Shown: one piece after another, positions 8,256 through 16,758 of the stretch
Layout of the letters: every line of letters starts with the position of its first letter
How positions within the stretch are numbered: the first letter of the stretch is position 1
Source: Streptomyces sp. 3214.6
Lineage (GTDB): Bacteria > Actinomycetota > Actinomycetes > Streptomycetales > Streptomycetaceae
NCBI RefSeq assembly: GCF_900129855.1
Contig: NZ_LT670819.1
Coordinates: 8,742,001 to 8,806,000, forward strand
Direction: 5' to 3'
Length of the DNA: 64,000 nucleotides
Position numbers and translations under genes: made by a program
The notes under the pieces: generated by a model
The model's input: only the letters and a program-made list of their open reading frames with translations
What the model was told of the DNA's origin: nothing
Database searches by the model: none

Positions 8256-9338
8256 TCACCGGGAGCGGGTGTCGGGCCCGAGGTGACGGCGGTCCTCCTC
8301 GTCCCACGTCCGGGTGTCGCGCGGCTGGACGTACGGTTCCTCGTCGGCCGGAAGGCCCCCGGCGACGGCTCGCTGACGCACCAGCTCCGCGTCGAACTCC
8401 AGGCCGAGCAGGATCGCCAGGTTGGTGATCCACAGCCACACCAGGAAGATGATCACACCGGCGAGAGCGCCGTAGGTCTTGTTGTACGAGCCGAAGTTCG
8501 CCACGTACAGCGCGAACCCGGCCGAGGCGATCATCCAGATCAGCAGGGCCAGGACACTGCCCGGCGTGATCCAGCGGAAGCCGCGGACCCGCGCGTTGGG
8601 GGTGGCCCAGTACAGGACCGCGATCATCACCGTCACCAGAACCACCAGCACCGGCCACTTCGCGATGGACCACGCGGTCAGCGCCGTGTCACCGACCCCG
8701 AGCGCGGCGCCGACCTGCCGGGCCAGCCCGCCGGTGAACACGACGATCAGCGCACTGATCACAGCCATCACCATCAGCAGCACGGTCACGCCCACCCGCA
8801 CCGGCAGCACCTTCCAGACCGGGCGGCCCTCGGGGATGTCGTAGACCGCGTTGGCGCTGCGGATGAACGCGGCGACATAACCGGACGCCGACCACACCGC
8901 CAGGACCAGACCCACGATCGCCATGATCGAGCCGAGTCCGCCCTTGCCCTGCATCTGGTGCACGGCATTGCGCAGGATGTCCTGGGCCGCACCCGGGGCG
9001 AGCTTGCGGATGTTGTCCAGGACCGCCTGCGTGGCCGACTGCCCGACGATCCCCAGCAGCGACACCAGCGTGAGCAAGGCGGGGAACAGCGCCAGGATCG
9101 AGTAGTAGGTCAACGCGGCGGCCCGGTCGGCCAACTCGTCCTTCTTGAACTCCTTGAGGGTGCCTTTCAGCACCGCTCCCCAGGAGCGTTTGGGCAGGTC
9201 CGTCGGCTTCTCGGGGGCCCGCCGCTCAACCTGCTCGTCCGGCCCGACGGCGGACCGTGCGGCCTGCCCCGTGCCGCTCCCGCCGTCGGCCGCGACGCGC
9301 TCGCCGTGCCGTCTGTGCGGCTTCAGTGTCCGTACCAT
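8256..9338 (-). CDS. YihY/BrkB-family inner-membrane protein
   Basis: 360-residue polytopic protein. After a hydrophilic N-terminus the family signature ADRAAALTYYSILALFPALL (about 69-88) starts the first membrane segment. Five further segments follow, including LGSIMAIVGLVLAVWSASGY, VGVTVLLMVMAVISALIVVF, and the conserved NKTYGALAGVIIFLVWLWITNLAILLG near residue 300. Often misnamed ribonuclease BN; the true role is unknown (transport or envelope function suggested). It is first gene of a leftward group with CBS and DUF6480. A tandem 13-base repeat lies directly upstream and may control it. Confidence 0.9.
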   Translation of the reverse strand: MVRTLKPHRRHGERVAADGGSGTGQAARSAVGPDEQVERRAPEKPTDLPKRSWGAVLKGTLKEFKKDELADRAAALTYYSILALFPALLTLVSLLGIVGQSATQAVLDNIRKLAPGAAQDILRNAVHQMQGKGGLGSIMAIVGLVLAVWSASGYVAAFIRSANAVYDIPEGRPVWKVLPVRVGVTVLLMVMAVISALIVVFTGGLARQVGAALGVGDTALTAWSIAKWPVLVVLVTVMIAVLYWATPNARVRGFRWITPGSVLALLIWMIASAGFALYVANFGSYNKTYGALAGVIIFLVWLWITNLAILLGLEFDAELVRQRAVAGGLPADEEPYVQPRDTRTWDEEDRRHLGPDTRSR

Positions 9339-9374
9339 TCCGCTCGGGTATCCGCCGCTGCCCCACCCATGCGC

Positions 9375-9400
9375 GAATACATGACATGAATACGTGACAT
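9375..9400. repeat. tandem 13-bp direct repeat upstream of brkB-like gene
   Basis: GAATACATGACAT (9375-9387) is followed at once by GAATACGTGACAT (9388-9400), differing in one base. It lies 37 bases upstream of the BrkB-family start in an AT-rich patch, in the 119-base gap shared with the 3' side of the next leftward gene. A regulator-binding or promoter element is the simplest reading. Confidence 0.45.
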
Positions 9401-9457
9401 ATCGGGCGTCCGTGAAGCGGTCGCCGAGGTGTCACCGTGGCGGCCTCTGGCGGTGCC

Positions 9458-10564
9458 TCACCAGCTGATTCCGGCCGCCACCGGCAGGTGGTCGCTGCCG
9501 GTGGCCGGTAGCACCCACGAGCTGTCCGGCTCCACGCCCCTGACGAGGATCTGGTCGATCCGCGCCACCGGGAACTTCGCCGGCCAGCTGAAGCCGAAGC
9601 CGTCCCCGGCCACGTCCTGGGCCGAGCGCAGCCGCGAGGTGATGCCGTCGAACGCGCGGTCGTCCATCGTGCCGTTGAGGTCGCCGAGCAGCACCACCCG
9701 CTCGTTCCGCTCGGCGGCGATGGCCTTGCCGAGCGCCTTCGCGTTCCTGTCCCGCGAGTCCGTCCAGAAGCCCACCCTCGGATTCACCCGTACCGACCCC
9801 AGGTGGGCCACATACACCGCCAGCGGCCCCCGGTCCGTGGCCACCGTGGTGCGCAGCGCCCGGCTGGAGGCCAACTTGACCTCGATCGGCTTGGTGTCCG
9901 CCAGCGGTCCGACGTCCTGCGCGATGTCGACCGGCCGGGTGTCCGACAGCGGCAGCTTGCTCCACAGCCCGACCGTGCCCTGCACGGCGTGGTACGGGTA
10001 CGCCGTCGCCAGCTCCTTCTCGTACGTGTCCCTGGCCTGCTCGGTCAGCTCCACCAGGGCCAGCACGTCCGCGCCGGAGGCGGCCAGGTCGCGAGCGGTG
10101 CCGGCCGGATCGGGGTTGTCGGCGCCGACGTTGTGGCTGACGACGGTGAGGTCGCTGCCCGGGTGGGACTTGTCGCCGAGCAGTCCGCCGAACAGGTTCA
10201 GCCACACCACGACCGGCAGCAGCAGCGCGGCCACCGCGGAGGCGGAGCGGCGCCACAGCGCCCCGGCCAGCAGCACCGGGACGAACAGGCCGAACCACGG
10301 CAGGAAGGTCTCCACCAGGCTGCCGAGGTTCCCGATCCGGTTCGGGATCTTCGCGTGCAGCAGCATGAGCAGCCCGAGCAGCAGCGCCAGCGCCGCGAGG
10401 ACCGGGCCGCGCTTCCAGGGCGCCGGCCGGGAGGCGGCACGGATCAGGCGGCGGATGCCCGCGCGCCGGCCGCCGGCGCCGGTGGCCAGGAGGTCTGCGC
10501 CGCCCTGCTCCGTCCGCGGCGTGTCCACCGGCGCCACCGTCTGCGCTCGCTCAGTGCCCGTCAC
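9458..10564 (-). CDS. membrane-anchored endonuclease/exonuclease/phosphatase-fold protein
   Basis: 368-residue protein with a GTG start (MTGTERA). Three hydrophobic helices (about residues 55-70, 80-100, 105-130) precede an extracytoplasmic EEP domain. Readable catalytic elements are VVSHNVGADN (Asn), VLALVELTE (Glu metal ligand), VLLGDLNGTMDD (Asp-Asn pair) and the C-terminal ATGSDHLPVAA (Asp-His). Family members hydrolyse phosphodiesters in lipids, nucleotides or nucleic acids. Membrane anchoring suggests an envelope or secreted-substrate role; substrate unknown. Confidence 0.88.
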   Translation of the reverse strand: MTGTERAQTVAPVDTPRTEQGGADLLATGAGGRRAGIRRLIRAASRPAPWKRGPVLAALALLLGLLMLLHAKIPNRIGNLGSLVETFLPWFGLFVPVLLAGALWRRSASAVAALLLPVVVWLNLFGGLLGDKSHPGSDLTVVSHNVGADNPDPAGTARDLAASGADVLALVELTEQARDTYEKELATAYPYHAVQGTVGLWSKLPLSDTRPVDIAQDVGPLADTKPIEVKLASSRALRTTVATDRGPLAVYVAHLGSVRVNPRVGFWTDSRDRNAKALGKAIAAERNERVVLLGDLNGTMDDRAFDGITSRLRSAQDVAGDGFGFSWPAKFPVARIDQILVRGVEPDSSWVLPATGSDHLPVAAGISW

Positions 10565-10689
10565 CGCTGCGTCCTCGGGTCCCGGGTGGGGTCGGCGTGC
10601 CCGTGCCGGCCCCCAGGATCGACCGAGGGCTGCCGTGCCGACAGTGGTGTTCGATTCATGCCGCCAGTCAAGGCGGCGCCGTGTTGCCG

Positions 10690-10739
10690 GTACGTATGCG
10701 GATTTCGATACGCGGACGATATGCGCCGCCTCGTAGCCT
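10690..10739 (+). promoter_or_regulatory. candidate promoter region of the vanR-like gene, possibly leaderless
   Basis: The gap holds near-repeats TATGCGGAT, GATACGCGGA and GATATGCGCC at 10694-10727, plus a possible -10 box TAGCCT at 10734-10739 only seven bases before the ATG at 10747. No Shine-Dalgarno sequence precedes that ATG. Together these suggest a leaderless transcript with regulator sites just upstream. No convincing -35 was found. Confidence 0.3.
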
Positions 10740-10746
10740 GAACGGC

Positions 10747-11433
10747 ATGCGTGTGCTGATCGTCGAGGACGAGCCCTATCTGGCAGAAGCCATCCGCGAC
10801 GGCCTGCGCCTGGAAGCCATCGCGGCCGACATCGCAGGTGACGGCGGCACCGCCCTGGGGCTGCTGAGCATCAACGCCTACGACATCGCCGTCCTCGACC
10901 GCGACATCCCCGGACCGTCCGGCGACGAGATCGCCAAACGCATCGTCGCCTCCGGCAGCGGCATGCCGATCCTCATGCTCACCGCCGCCGACCGTCTCGA
11001 CGACAAGACCACCGGGTTCGAACTCGGCGCCGACGACTACCTCACGAAACCCTTCGAACTGCGCGAACTCGTGCTCCGGCTCAGAGCACTCGACCGCAGG
11101 CGTGCCCACAACAGACCGCCCGTACGGGAGATCGCGGGCCTGCGTCTGGACCCGTTCCGCAGAGAGGTCTACCGAGACGGCCGCTATGTCGCCCTGACCA
11201 GGAAGCAGTTCGCCGTGCTCGACGTCCTCGTCGCCGCCGAAGGCGGGGTGATCAGCGCCGAGGAACTCCTGGAGCGCGCGTGGGACGAGAACGCCGACCC
11301 GTTCACCAACGCCGTGCGCATCACCGTCTCGGCACTGCGCAAGCGCCTCGGCGAACCCTGGATCATCGCCACCGTGCCGGGCGTCGGCTACCGCATCGAC
11401 ACGCAGCCGGCGGCCGGAGACGAGGGAGATTAG
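10747..11433 (+). CDS. VanR-like OmpR-family response regulator
   Basis: 228-residue regulator. The receiver domain has acidic residues Glu7-Asp8-Glu9, phosphoacceptor Asp51 (AVLDRDIPGP), switch region MLTAADR and Lys in DDYLTKPFEL. The C-terminal winged helix runs about residues 125-220, ending TVPGVGYRID. The sequence closely resembles the VanR regulator of S. coelicolor as I recall it, including the unusual DRDIPGPSGDEIAKRI segment. It forms an operon with the VanS-like kinase four bases downstream. No vanH/A/X, vanJ or vanK gene is in the window, so it is more likely a Vnl-type (vancomycin-resistance-like) regulator acting on cell-wall genes elsewhere. Confidence 0.9.
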   Translation: MRVLIVEDEPYLAEAIRDGLRLEAIAADIAGDGGTALGLLSINAYDIAVLDRDIPGPSGDEIAKRIVASGSGMPILMLTAADRLDDKTTGFELGADDYLTKPFELRELVLRLRALDRRRAHNRPPVREIAGLRLDPFRREVYRDGRYVALTRKQFAVLDVLVAAEGGVISAEELLERAWDENADPFTNAVRITVSALRKRLGEPWIIATVPGVGYRIDTQPAAGDEGD

Positions 11434-11437
11434 GGAG

Positions 11438-12646
11438 ATGAAGGAGGCGAGGGAGGCAAGGCAGGCGAAGGGGGCGGGCATGGACAGGGCCGCTGGGGTG
11501 AGCGTTCGCGTCAAACTCACCCTCAGCTACGCAGGGTTCCTCATGCTGGCCGGCGCCCTGCTGCTGGCCGCCGTATGGGTGTTCCTCCTGCGTTACGTCC
11601 CCGACCGGGCGATGCTCATCAACGCCGGTGACAAGCCCGCGAGCGATGTTTTTCCCGTCCGGTCCGCCCTCCTGGCCGTTTTCGCTCCGAGGGCGGCCGC
11701 GGTGTTGGCGTTCCTGCTGGTGTTCGGCCTCGTGGGAGGGTGGATCCTCGCCGGCCGCATGCTTGCCCCCCTGACCCGCATCACCGACGCCACCCGCACG
11801 GCGACGAACGGATCACTCTCCCACCGGATCCGGCTACCGGGCCGCAACGACGAGTTCCGCGAACTCGCCGACGCCTTCGACACGATGCTCGCGCGGCTCG
11901 AAGCACACGTCGCCGAACAGCGAAGATTCGCAGCCAACGCCTCGCACGAGCTGCGCACCCCGCTGGCCGTCTCGAAGACCCTCATCGACGTGGCCCGCAC
12001 CGACCCGACGTGCGACACCCGCGAAGTCATCGACCGCCTCCACGCCGTCAACACCCGAGCGATCGACCTCACCGAGGCGCTGCTCCTGCTCAGCCGAGCC
12101 GATCAGCGGTCCTTCACGCGGGAACGCGTCGACCTGTCCCTCATGGCGGAAGAAGCCACCGAAACACTCCTCCCCCTCGCGGAGAAGCAGGGCGTCACGA
12201 TCGAGACCCGCGGCGACATCACCCCCACGATCGGATCGCCGGCGCTCCTGCTGCAGCTGACCACGAACCTCGTGCACAACGCGATCGTCCACAACCGGCC
12301 CGAACAGGGCACCGTGTGGGTCGACACGAGCGTGCACCCCGACACGGTGGCGCTCACCGTCGAGAACACCGGCGAGAAGGTCACCCCGGAGCTGGCCTCG
12401 ACCCTCACCGAACCCTTCCGGCGCGGCACCGAGCGCGTGCACACCGACCACGCAGGCGTCGGCCTCGGCCTGGCCATCGTCAGGACCATCACCCACGCCC
12501 ACGACGGAACGCTCACCCTCACCCCGCGCCCGGCCGGCGGGCTCCGCATCACCGTGGAACTACCCGCGACAGCCCCGCACCCGGACAGGCACCCGCACAC
12601 CGACGGGTCCCCGCACACGGACCGGCCCCCGCACACCGACAGGTGA
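11438..12646 (+). CDS. VanS-like sensor histidine kinase
   Basis: 402-residue membrane kinase. Two transmembrane helices (about 27-52 and 83-105) enclose only about 30 extracytoplasmic residues, as in S. coelicolor VanS. Then come HAMP (about 105-160), HisKA with NASHELRTPL (phospho-His170), and HATPase with NLVHNAIVHN, VENTGEKV and HAGVGLGLAIV. The C-terminus ends in an imperfect His/Pro/Asp repeat (PHTDGSPHTDRPPHTDR). An internal ATG at 11480 (MDRAAGVSV) with a strong AAGGGGG site may be the true start; the first 14 residues are low-complexity charged. It pairs with the regulator just upstream. Confidence 0.88.
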   Translation: MKEAREARQAKGAGMDRAAGVSVRVKLTLSYAGFLMLAGALLLAAVWVFLLRYVPDRAMLINAGDKPASDVFPVRSALLAVFAPRAAAVLAFLLVFGLVGGWILAGRMLAPLTRITDATRTATNGSLSHRIRLPGRNDEFRELADAFDTMLARLEAHVAEQRRFAANASHELRTPLAVSKTLIDVARTDPTCDTREVIDRLHAVNTRAIDLTEALLLLSRADQRSFTRERVDLSLMAEEATETLLPLAEKQGVTIETRGDITPTIGSPALLLQLTTNLVHNAIVHNRPEQGTVWVDTSVHPDTVALTVENTGEKVTPELASTLTEPFRRGTERVHTDHAGVGLGLAIVRTITHAHDGTLTLTPRPAGGLRITVELPATAPHPDRHPHTDGSPHTDRPPHTDR

Positions 12647-12692
12647 AGAAGACCCACCCGGCACCGCCGCTGCCCGAACGCTCCGTAGCCGG

Positions 12693-13514
12693 TCAGCTAC
12701 TCCGTACATCCGGGTCCGCGACGTCCTTGCGCGTCACCGCGAGATGGACGACCAGGCCGAGGATGACCGCCAGGAACAGGGTGCTGGTGACGACGCTGCC
12801 CAGGCCCACTCCGCCGTCGCCGGTCGGCTGGGAGAGGTAGTCGCCGATCGACGCGCCTAGCGGGCGGGTCAGGATGTAGGCGATCCAGAAGCTCCACACC
12901 GCGTCCAGGCCCAGCGCGAAGTGCGCGACCGCCACGGCGGCGATGGCCACGGCGAACAGGACCGCCGAGAGCCAGTAGCCGAGATCCATGCGCTCGGAGA
13001 CCAGGTCCCCGGCCGCGGTGCCGAGCGCGAAGGTGAACAGCACCGCCAGCCAGTAGAACGACTCGCGGCTCGTGGTGTCGATGCTGTGGATCGACAGGGT
13101 CCGCTCACGCCGGTACCAGACGACGAAGACGACCGCGAGGACGAGCGCGAAGACCGTGGTGCTCGTCTCCAGCGGCACGCCCATGTTGTCGGTGAGGTTG
13201 TCGCTGATCAGCGTGCCGACCACGCTGATCAGGGCGACGGCCGTCCAGTACACGCCCGCGCGGTAGGCGCTCGTGCGGAACTGGACGACGAGAACGACGG
13301 CGAGGAGCGCGCTCATCAGCACCGACACGCCCGTGAGCCCCAGGCCGGCCTTCTCGTTGAGCAGGTCGGCCGCGGTCTCGCCGACCGTCGTGCAGAGCAC
13401 CTTGATGATCCAGAAGTAGGCGGTGACTTCGGGAACCTTGTTCCAGCGCAGCCGGCGGGCGGGGCCGCTGCCGCTCCGGGCGGCTTCAGGAGTCTCGGAG
13501 ATCTCATAGGTCAT
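12693..13514 (-). CDS. COG4705-family multi-spanning membrane protein
   Basis: 273-residue protein with about eight transmembrane segments built as a duplicated unit. The signatures KVPEVTAYFWIIKVLCTTVGETAAD and ESFYWLAVLFTFALGTAAGDL are related halves; each carries a conserved Glu/Asp at a helix end, typical of this uncharacterised family. The start MTYEISE (13514) is preferred to the upstream 13547 by comparison with the paralogue at 24216-25007, whose homology begins at the same place. It converges on the VanS-like gene. A paralogue sits beside the window's second OmpR-type two-component system, so the pairing recurs. Confidence 0.85.
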   Translation of the reverse strand: MTYEISETPEAARSGSGPARRLRWNKVPEVTAYFWIIKVLCTTVGETAADLLNEKAGLGLTGVSVLMSALLAVVLVVQFRTSAYRAGVYWTAVALISVVGTLISDNLTDNMGVPLETSTTVFALVLAVVFVVWYRRERTLSIHSIDTTSRESFYWLAVLFTFALGTAAGDLVSERMDLGYWLSAVLFAVAIAAVAVAHFALGLDAVWSFWIAYILTRPLGASIGDYLSQPTGDGGVGLGSVVTSTLFLAVILGLVVHLAVTRKDVADPDVRSS

Positions 13515-13733
13515 GAGGCACGACGGTGCCAGCGGGTACCTGAACACATCCTGACTGCCGCGCGGTCATGCCTCCCCGACGCCTGACACCCGATCACCAT
13601 GAGCCCATGTGCACCCGTCGGCCCTGCATGGCGGATTCCGTCCCATCCCAGCTCCCACTCCAGTTCCCCCCAACTTCCCACCCCAGGCCCCGCCCCAGGC
13701 CCGCCCCGGTTCCTGTGACGGAAGCAGGCCGCT

Positions 13734-14885
13734 GTGATCCCTCCGACCGCTTCCCCCTCCCCGGCCGAGCGCGCCGCCTCCTGGCTGCGACGTCGGCTCG
13801 GCCGCGCCGTCGTCCTCGCCTACACCGCCGCGCTGCTCCTGCCCGGCCCCGCGTTGTGGTTGCGCCGCCCCCACGCCGTCCCGGCGGCGCACCTGACGCT
13901 GCACACCGCACCGCTCCTGCTGTCCCTGGTCCTGTTCTCGGCCGGGCTCCAGGTACCCGTACGCGCGCTGGGCCGCCTGCTGCGGCGGCCGAAGGCCCTG
14001 CTCGCCGGGCTTGTGCTGCACCTCGCGATCCCGCTGGCGGTGGTGCCGTTCGTCGCGTTCCTGCTGCGGCGCACCCCCGACACCGACGGCGGCAGCGGAC
14101 TGCTCACCGCGATGATTCTCGTCGTGGCGATGCCCGTCGCCGCCGGGGCCACCGTGTGGACCGACAAGGGCGACGGCGATCAGCCGACGATGGTGGGCCT
14201 CGTCCTGGCCTCCACCCTTCTCAGCCCGCTCACCACCCCCTTGCTGCTGGAGACGCTGGCACCGCTGCTCAGTGGCGGCTACGCCCACACCCTCGCCGTC
14301 ACCGGCCGGTCGGCCGAGCGCGGATTCGCCCTCACCGCCGTGGTCCTTCCCTGTGCGACGGGTCTGCTGGGCGCACTCGTCCTGCCGACGCGGTGGCTCG
14401 GCCCACTGGTCAGGACGGTGGCGCCGTCGGCCATGGCAGGTTCGCTGGTCATGACCTACGTCAACGCCGGCGGCGCCCTCGGATCCGTCCTCACCCGGCC
14501 CCGCCCGCTGCTGATCGCCGCCGCCCTGGCCGTGGCCGCCCTGGTCTGCCTGCTCTCCTTCACCCTGGGCCGCGTCGCCGCCCGCGCTCTGCGGCTGGAG
14601 GCGGGCGTGGCCTCCTCTTTGACGCTGGCCTGCGGAATGAACAACAGCACCGCGACCGCCGTCCTCCTGACGGCCTCACTGCCCGGCAAGCCCCATCTCC
14701 TGCTGCCCGTCCTCGCCTACGGGCTGCTGCAGAAGACGGCCGCGAGCCGGGTGGTCACCCGGCACGGCAGACCGTGGTTCAGTCCACGCTGGGCAGGGCC
14801 AGACCCTGGTCGTAGGCGAAGATCACGGCCTGGATGCGGTCGCGGGCTCCGATCTTGGCCAGGACGCGGCCGACGTGGGTCTTGA
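13734..14885 (+). CDS. bile acid:sodium symporter (BASS)-like transporter
   Basis: 383 residues, GTG start, with nine or ten hydrophobic segments between residues about 25 and 335. BASS-like landmarks include VLFSAGLQVPV after the second helix, AMPVAAGATVW, and near the C-terminus SLTLACGMNNSTATAVLLTA, the discontinuous-helix region with polar residues that bind sodium in this fold. The physiological substrate (organic acid, sterol-like or sulfate-type) is unknown. The last roughly 36 residues are Arg/Gly rich, have no membrane character, and are read antisense through the end of the convergent response-regulator gene, so the normal stop seems to have been lost. Confidence 0.78.
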   Translation: MIPPTASPSPAERAASWLRRRLGRAVVLAYTAALLLPGPALWLRRPHAVPAAHLTLHTAPLLLSLVLFSAGLQVPVRALGRLLRRPKALLAGLVLHLAIPLAVVPFVAFLLRRTPDTDGGSGLLTAMILVVAMPVAAGATVWTDKGDGDQPTMVGLVLASTLLSPLTTPLLLETLAPLLSGGYAHTLAVTGRSAERGFALTAVVLPCATGLLGALVLPTRWLGPLVRTVAPSAMAGSLVMTYVNAGGALGSVLTRPRPLLIAAALAVAALVCLLSFTLGRVAARALRLEAGVASSLTLACGMNNSTATAVLLTASLPGKPHLLLPVLAYGLLQKTAASRVVTRHGRPWFSPRWAGPDPGRRRRSRPGCGRGLRSWPGRGRRGS

Positions 14886-15447
14886 CGGTCGACTCGGACA
14901 GGACGAACCGGGCGGCGATCTCACCGTTGGTCCAGCCCTTGCCGACGGCGACGAGGATCTCGCGCTCGCGGTCGGTGAGTGAGGCGAGTCCCGGGTCCTC
15001 GACGGAGTCCACGCGGTGCGCGGGCACGTAGCGGGCGTACTCCTCCAGGAGGCGGCGGGTGAGGGCGGGCGCGATGACGGCGTCGCCGGAGGCGACCGCG
15101 CGGATTCCGGCGAGGAGCTCCTCGGGTCGCGCGTCCTTGAGGAGGAAGCCGCTGGCACCGGCGCGTAGGGCGGCGTGGACGTATTCGTCGAGATCGAAGG
15201 TGGTGAGCACGAGCACCCGCGAGCGGCCACCGGCGGCGACGATGCGCCGGGTGGCCTCGATGCCGTCCATGCCCGGCATCCGGACGTCCATCAGGACGAC
15301 GTCCGGGCGTAGTTCGGCGGCCTTGCGGACGGCCTCGGTGCCGTGCGCGGCCTCCCCGACGACGTCGGTCTCGGCGACGGAGTCCAGGAGCAGGTGGAAG
15401 CCGTAGCGTTGCAGCGGCTGATCGTCCACGATGAGCACGCTGGTCAT
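14779..15447 (-). CDS. NarL/LuxR-family response regulator
   Basis: 222 residues. The receiver domain has Asp8-Asp9, phosphoacceptor Asp54 (VLMDVRMPGMDG), Thr in VLVLTTFDLDEY and Lys in GFLLKDARPEELL. The LuxR-type helix-turn-helix is at about 155-210 (LTDREREILVAVGKGWTNGEIA, then LSESTVKTHVGRVLAKIGARDRIQ). It is coupled to the histidine kinase upstream (stop and start overlap at 15444-15447) and probably controls the adjacent ABC exporter, a common Streptomyces arrangement. Confidence 0.93.
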   Translation of the reverse strand: MTSVLIVDDQPLQRYGFHLLLDSVAETDVVGEAAHGTEAVRKAAELRPDVVLMDVRMPGMDGIEATRRIVAAGGRSRVLVLTTFDLDEYVHAALRAGASGFLLKDARPEELLAGIRAVASGDAVIAPALTRRLLEEYARYVPAHRVDSVEDPGLASLTDREREILVAVGKGWTNGEIAARFVLSESTVKTHVGRVLAKIGARDRIQAVIFAYDQGLALPSVD

Positions 15448-16739
15448 CGGTCACCGCCCTGGGGCGTGAGGTCGAGGACGGCCTCGACGCTCCATCCTCC
15501 GCCGCCCGTCGGCCCCGCGCTGACGGTGCCTCCGTACAGAGCGGCTCGTTCCCGCATGCCCACCAGGCCGTGTCCTTCCTCGTTCGGAGGCCCGGGCCGG
15601 GTGGCCGGACCGGTGTCGTGGACCCGGATGTTGAGCCGACGGTCCTCGACGAGGATCGCCAGGTGCACCCGGGTATCGGTGGCGGCGTGCTTCAGGGTGT
15701 TGGTGAGGGCTTCCTGGACGATGCGGTAGACCGTCAGCTGTACCCCGCTGTCCAGGGCGTCCACGTCGCCGACGGTCCGGTAGACGACCTCCAGGCCGAC
15801 GGTGCGCACACCCTCGCACAGCGCCTCGACGTCCCCGACGCCGGGCTGCGGACTGAGGTCCGGGACCCTGTCCGGGACGTCCGACGTCTCCCGCAGGACG
15901 CCCAGCACGCGCCGCAGCTCACTGAGGGCCGTCCGGCCGGTGTCGCCGATCAGCTGCAGGGCCTCCTTGCCGCGTTCGGGCGCGATGTCGGTGGCGTACG
16001 CGCCTGCGTCGGCGAGAGTGATCATCACGGACAGGTTGTGGCCGACGATGTCGTGCATCTCGCGGGCGACCCGGGTGCGTTCGGTGGCGGCCGCGAGTCT
16101 GCTGCGCTGGTCGCGTTCGATCTCCAGGCGGGCCGCCCGGTCCCGCAGCCCCGCGAGCTGGGCCCGGCGGATCCGCACCATCAGCCCGAGCGCCAGGGCC
16201 GCGGTCGCCGTGCTCAGCAGGAAGAACAGCGCGTCCCAGACGGACACCGCCGCCGAGGCGCGCACCGCGACCAGCACCATGCCGGCCGCCATGGCCCCGC
16301 AGGCCCACGGCAGCTGCCGCAGCCGCCCGTGCAGGGCCAGGCTGTACAGGGCGATGAACAGGGAGATGTCCGCGCGCAGCGCGGCGCCGAGCGACCACTG
16401 GAGGACGAACACGGCCGCGACGGTGGCGAAGGCCGCCATGGGCCTGCGCCGCCGCCACAGCAGCGGCAGCACGAGACCGGCCTGCAGGGCCAGCATGGCA
16501 GGCGGAGGAAGCCGGGTGAAGGCGAGTCTGAACCGGCGTGGCGCGTCGCCGTCCCCGGCACCCCCGTGCAGCAGATCCGGCAGGCAGAACAGCAGGAAGA
16601 CCAGCACCACCACCGTGGTGTCCAGCACCCACGGATGCGCACGGTCCGCGTGCCGCAGCCGCTGGCCGGCCCGGCCGAGCCGGGCGACCAGCGGTCCCAT
16701 CCCGCCGATGTCGTCGGTGGCGGTCGTCAAGGTGGTCAC
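15444..16739 (-). CDS. sensor histidine kinase (HisKA_3/NarX type)
   Basis: 431 residues. About six hydrophobic stretches between 40 and 190 form a membrane sensor without a large extracellular domain. A coiled linker (RAQLAGLRDRAARLEIERDQ) leads to the dimerisation helix with AREMHDIVGHNLSVM (phospho-His229), and a HATPase domain with VQEALTNTLKHA, VHDTGP and GHGLVGMRERAALYGG. This 'intramembrane-sensing-like' build often reports membrane or antibiotic stress. It is coupled to the response regulator downstream; the ABC permease gene ends 19 bases upstream. Confidence 0.92.
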   Translation of the reverse strand: MTTLTTATDDIGGMGPLVARLGRAGQRLRHADRAHPWVLDTTVVVLVFLLFCLPDLLHGGAGDGDAPRRFRLAFTRLPPPAMLALQAGLVLPLLWRRRRPMAAFATVAAVFVLQWSLGAALRADISLFIALYSLALHGRLRQLPWACGAMAAGMVLVAVRASAAVSVWDALFFLLSTATAALALGLMVRIRRAQLAGLRDRAARLEIERDQRSRLAAATERTRVAREMHDIVGHNLSVMITLADAGAYATDIAPERGKEALQLIGDTGRTALSELRRVLGVLRETSDVPDRVPDLSPQPGVGDVEALCEGVRTVGLEVVYRTVGDVDALDSGVQLTVYRIVQEALTNTLKHAATDTRVHLAILVEDRRLNIRVHDTGPATRPGPPNEEGHGLVGMRERAALYGGTVSAGPTGGGGWSVEAVLDLTPQGGDR

Positions 16740-16758
16740 CTGCCCATGGTGCGGGCGA

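Noticed and set aside
10747..12646. Complete vancomycin resistance locus
   Set aside because: Only the regulator and kinase are present; no vanH, vanA/ddl-like, vanX, vanJ or vanK gene is found in the window.
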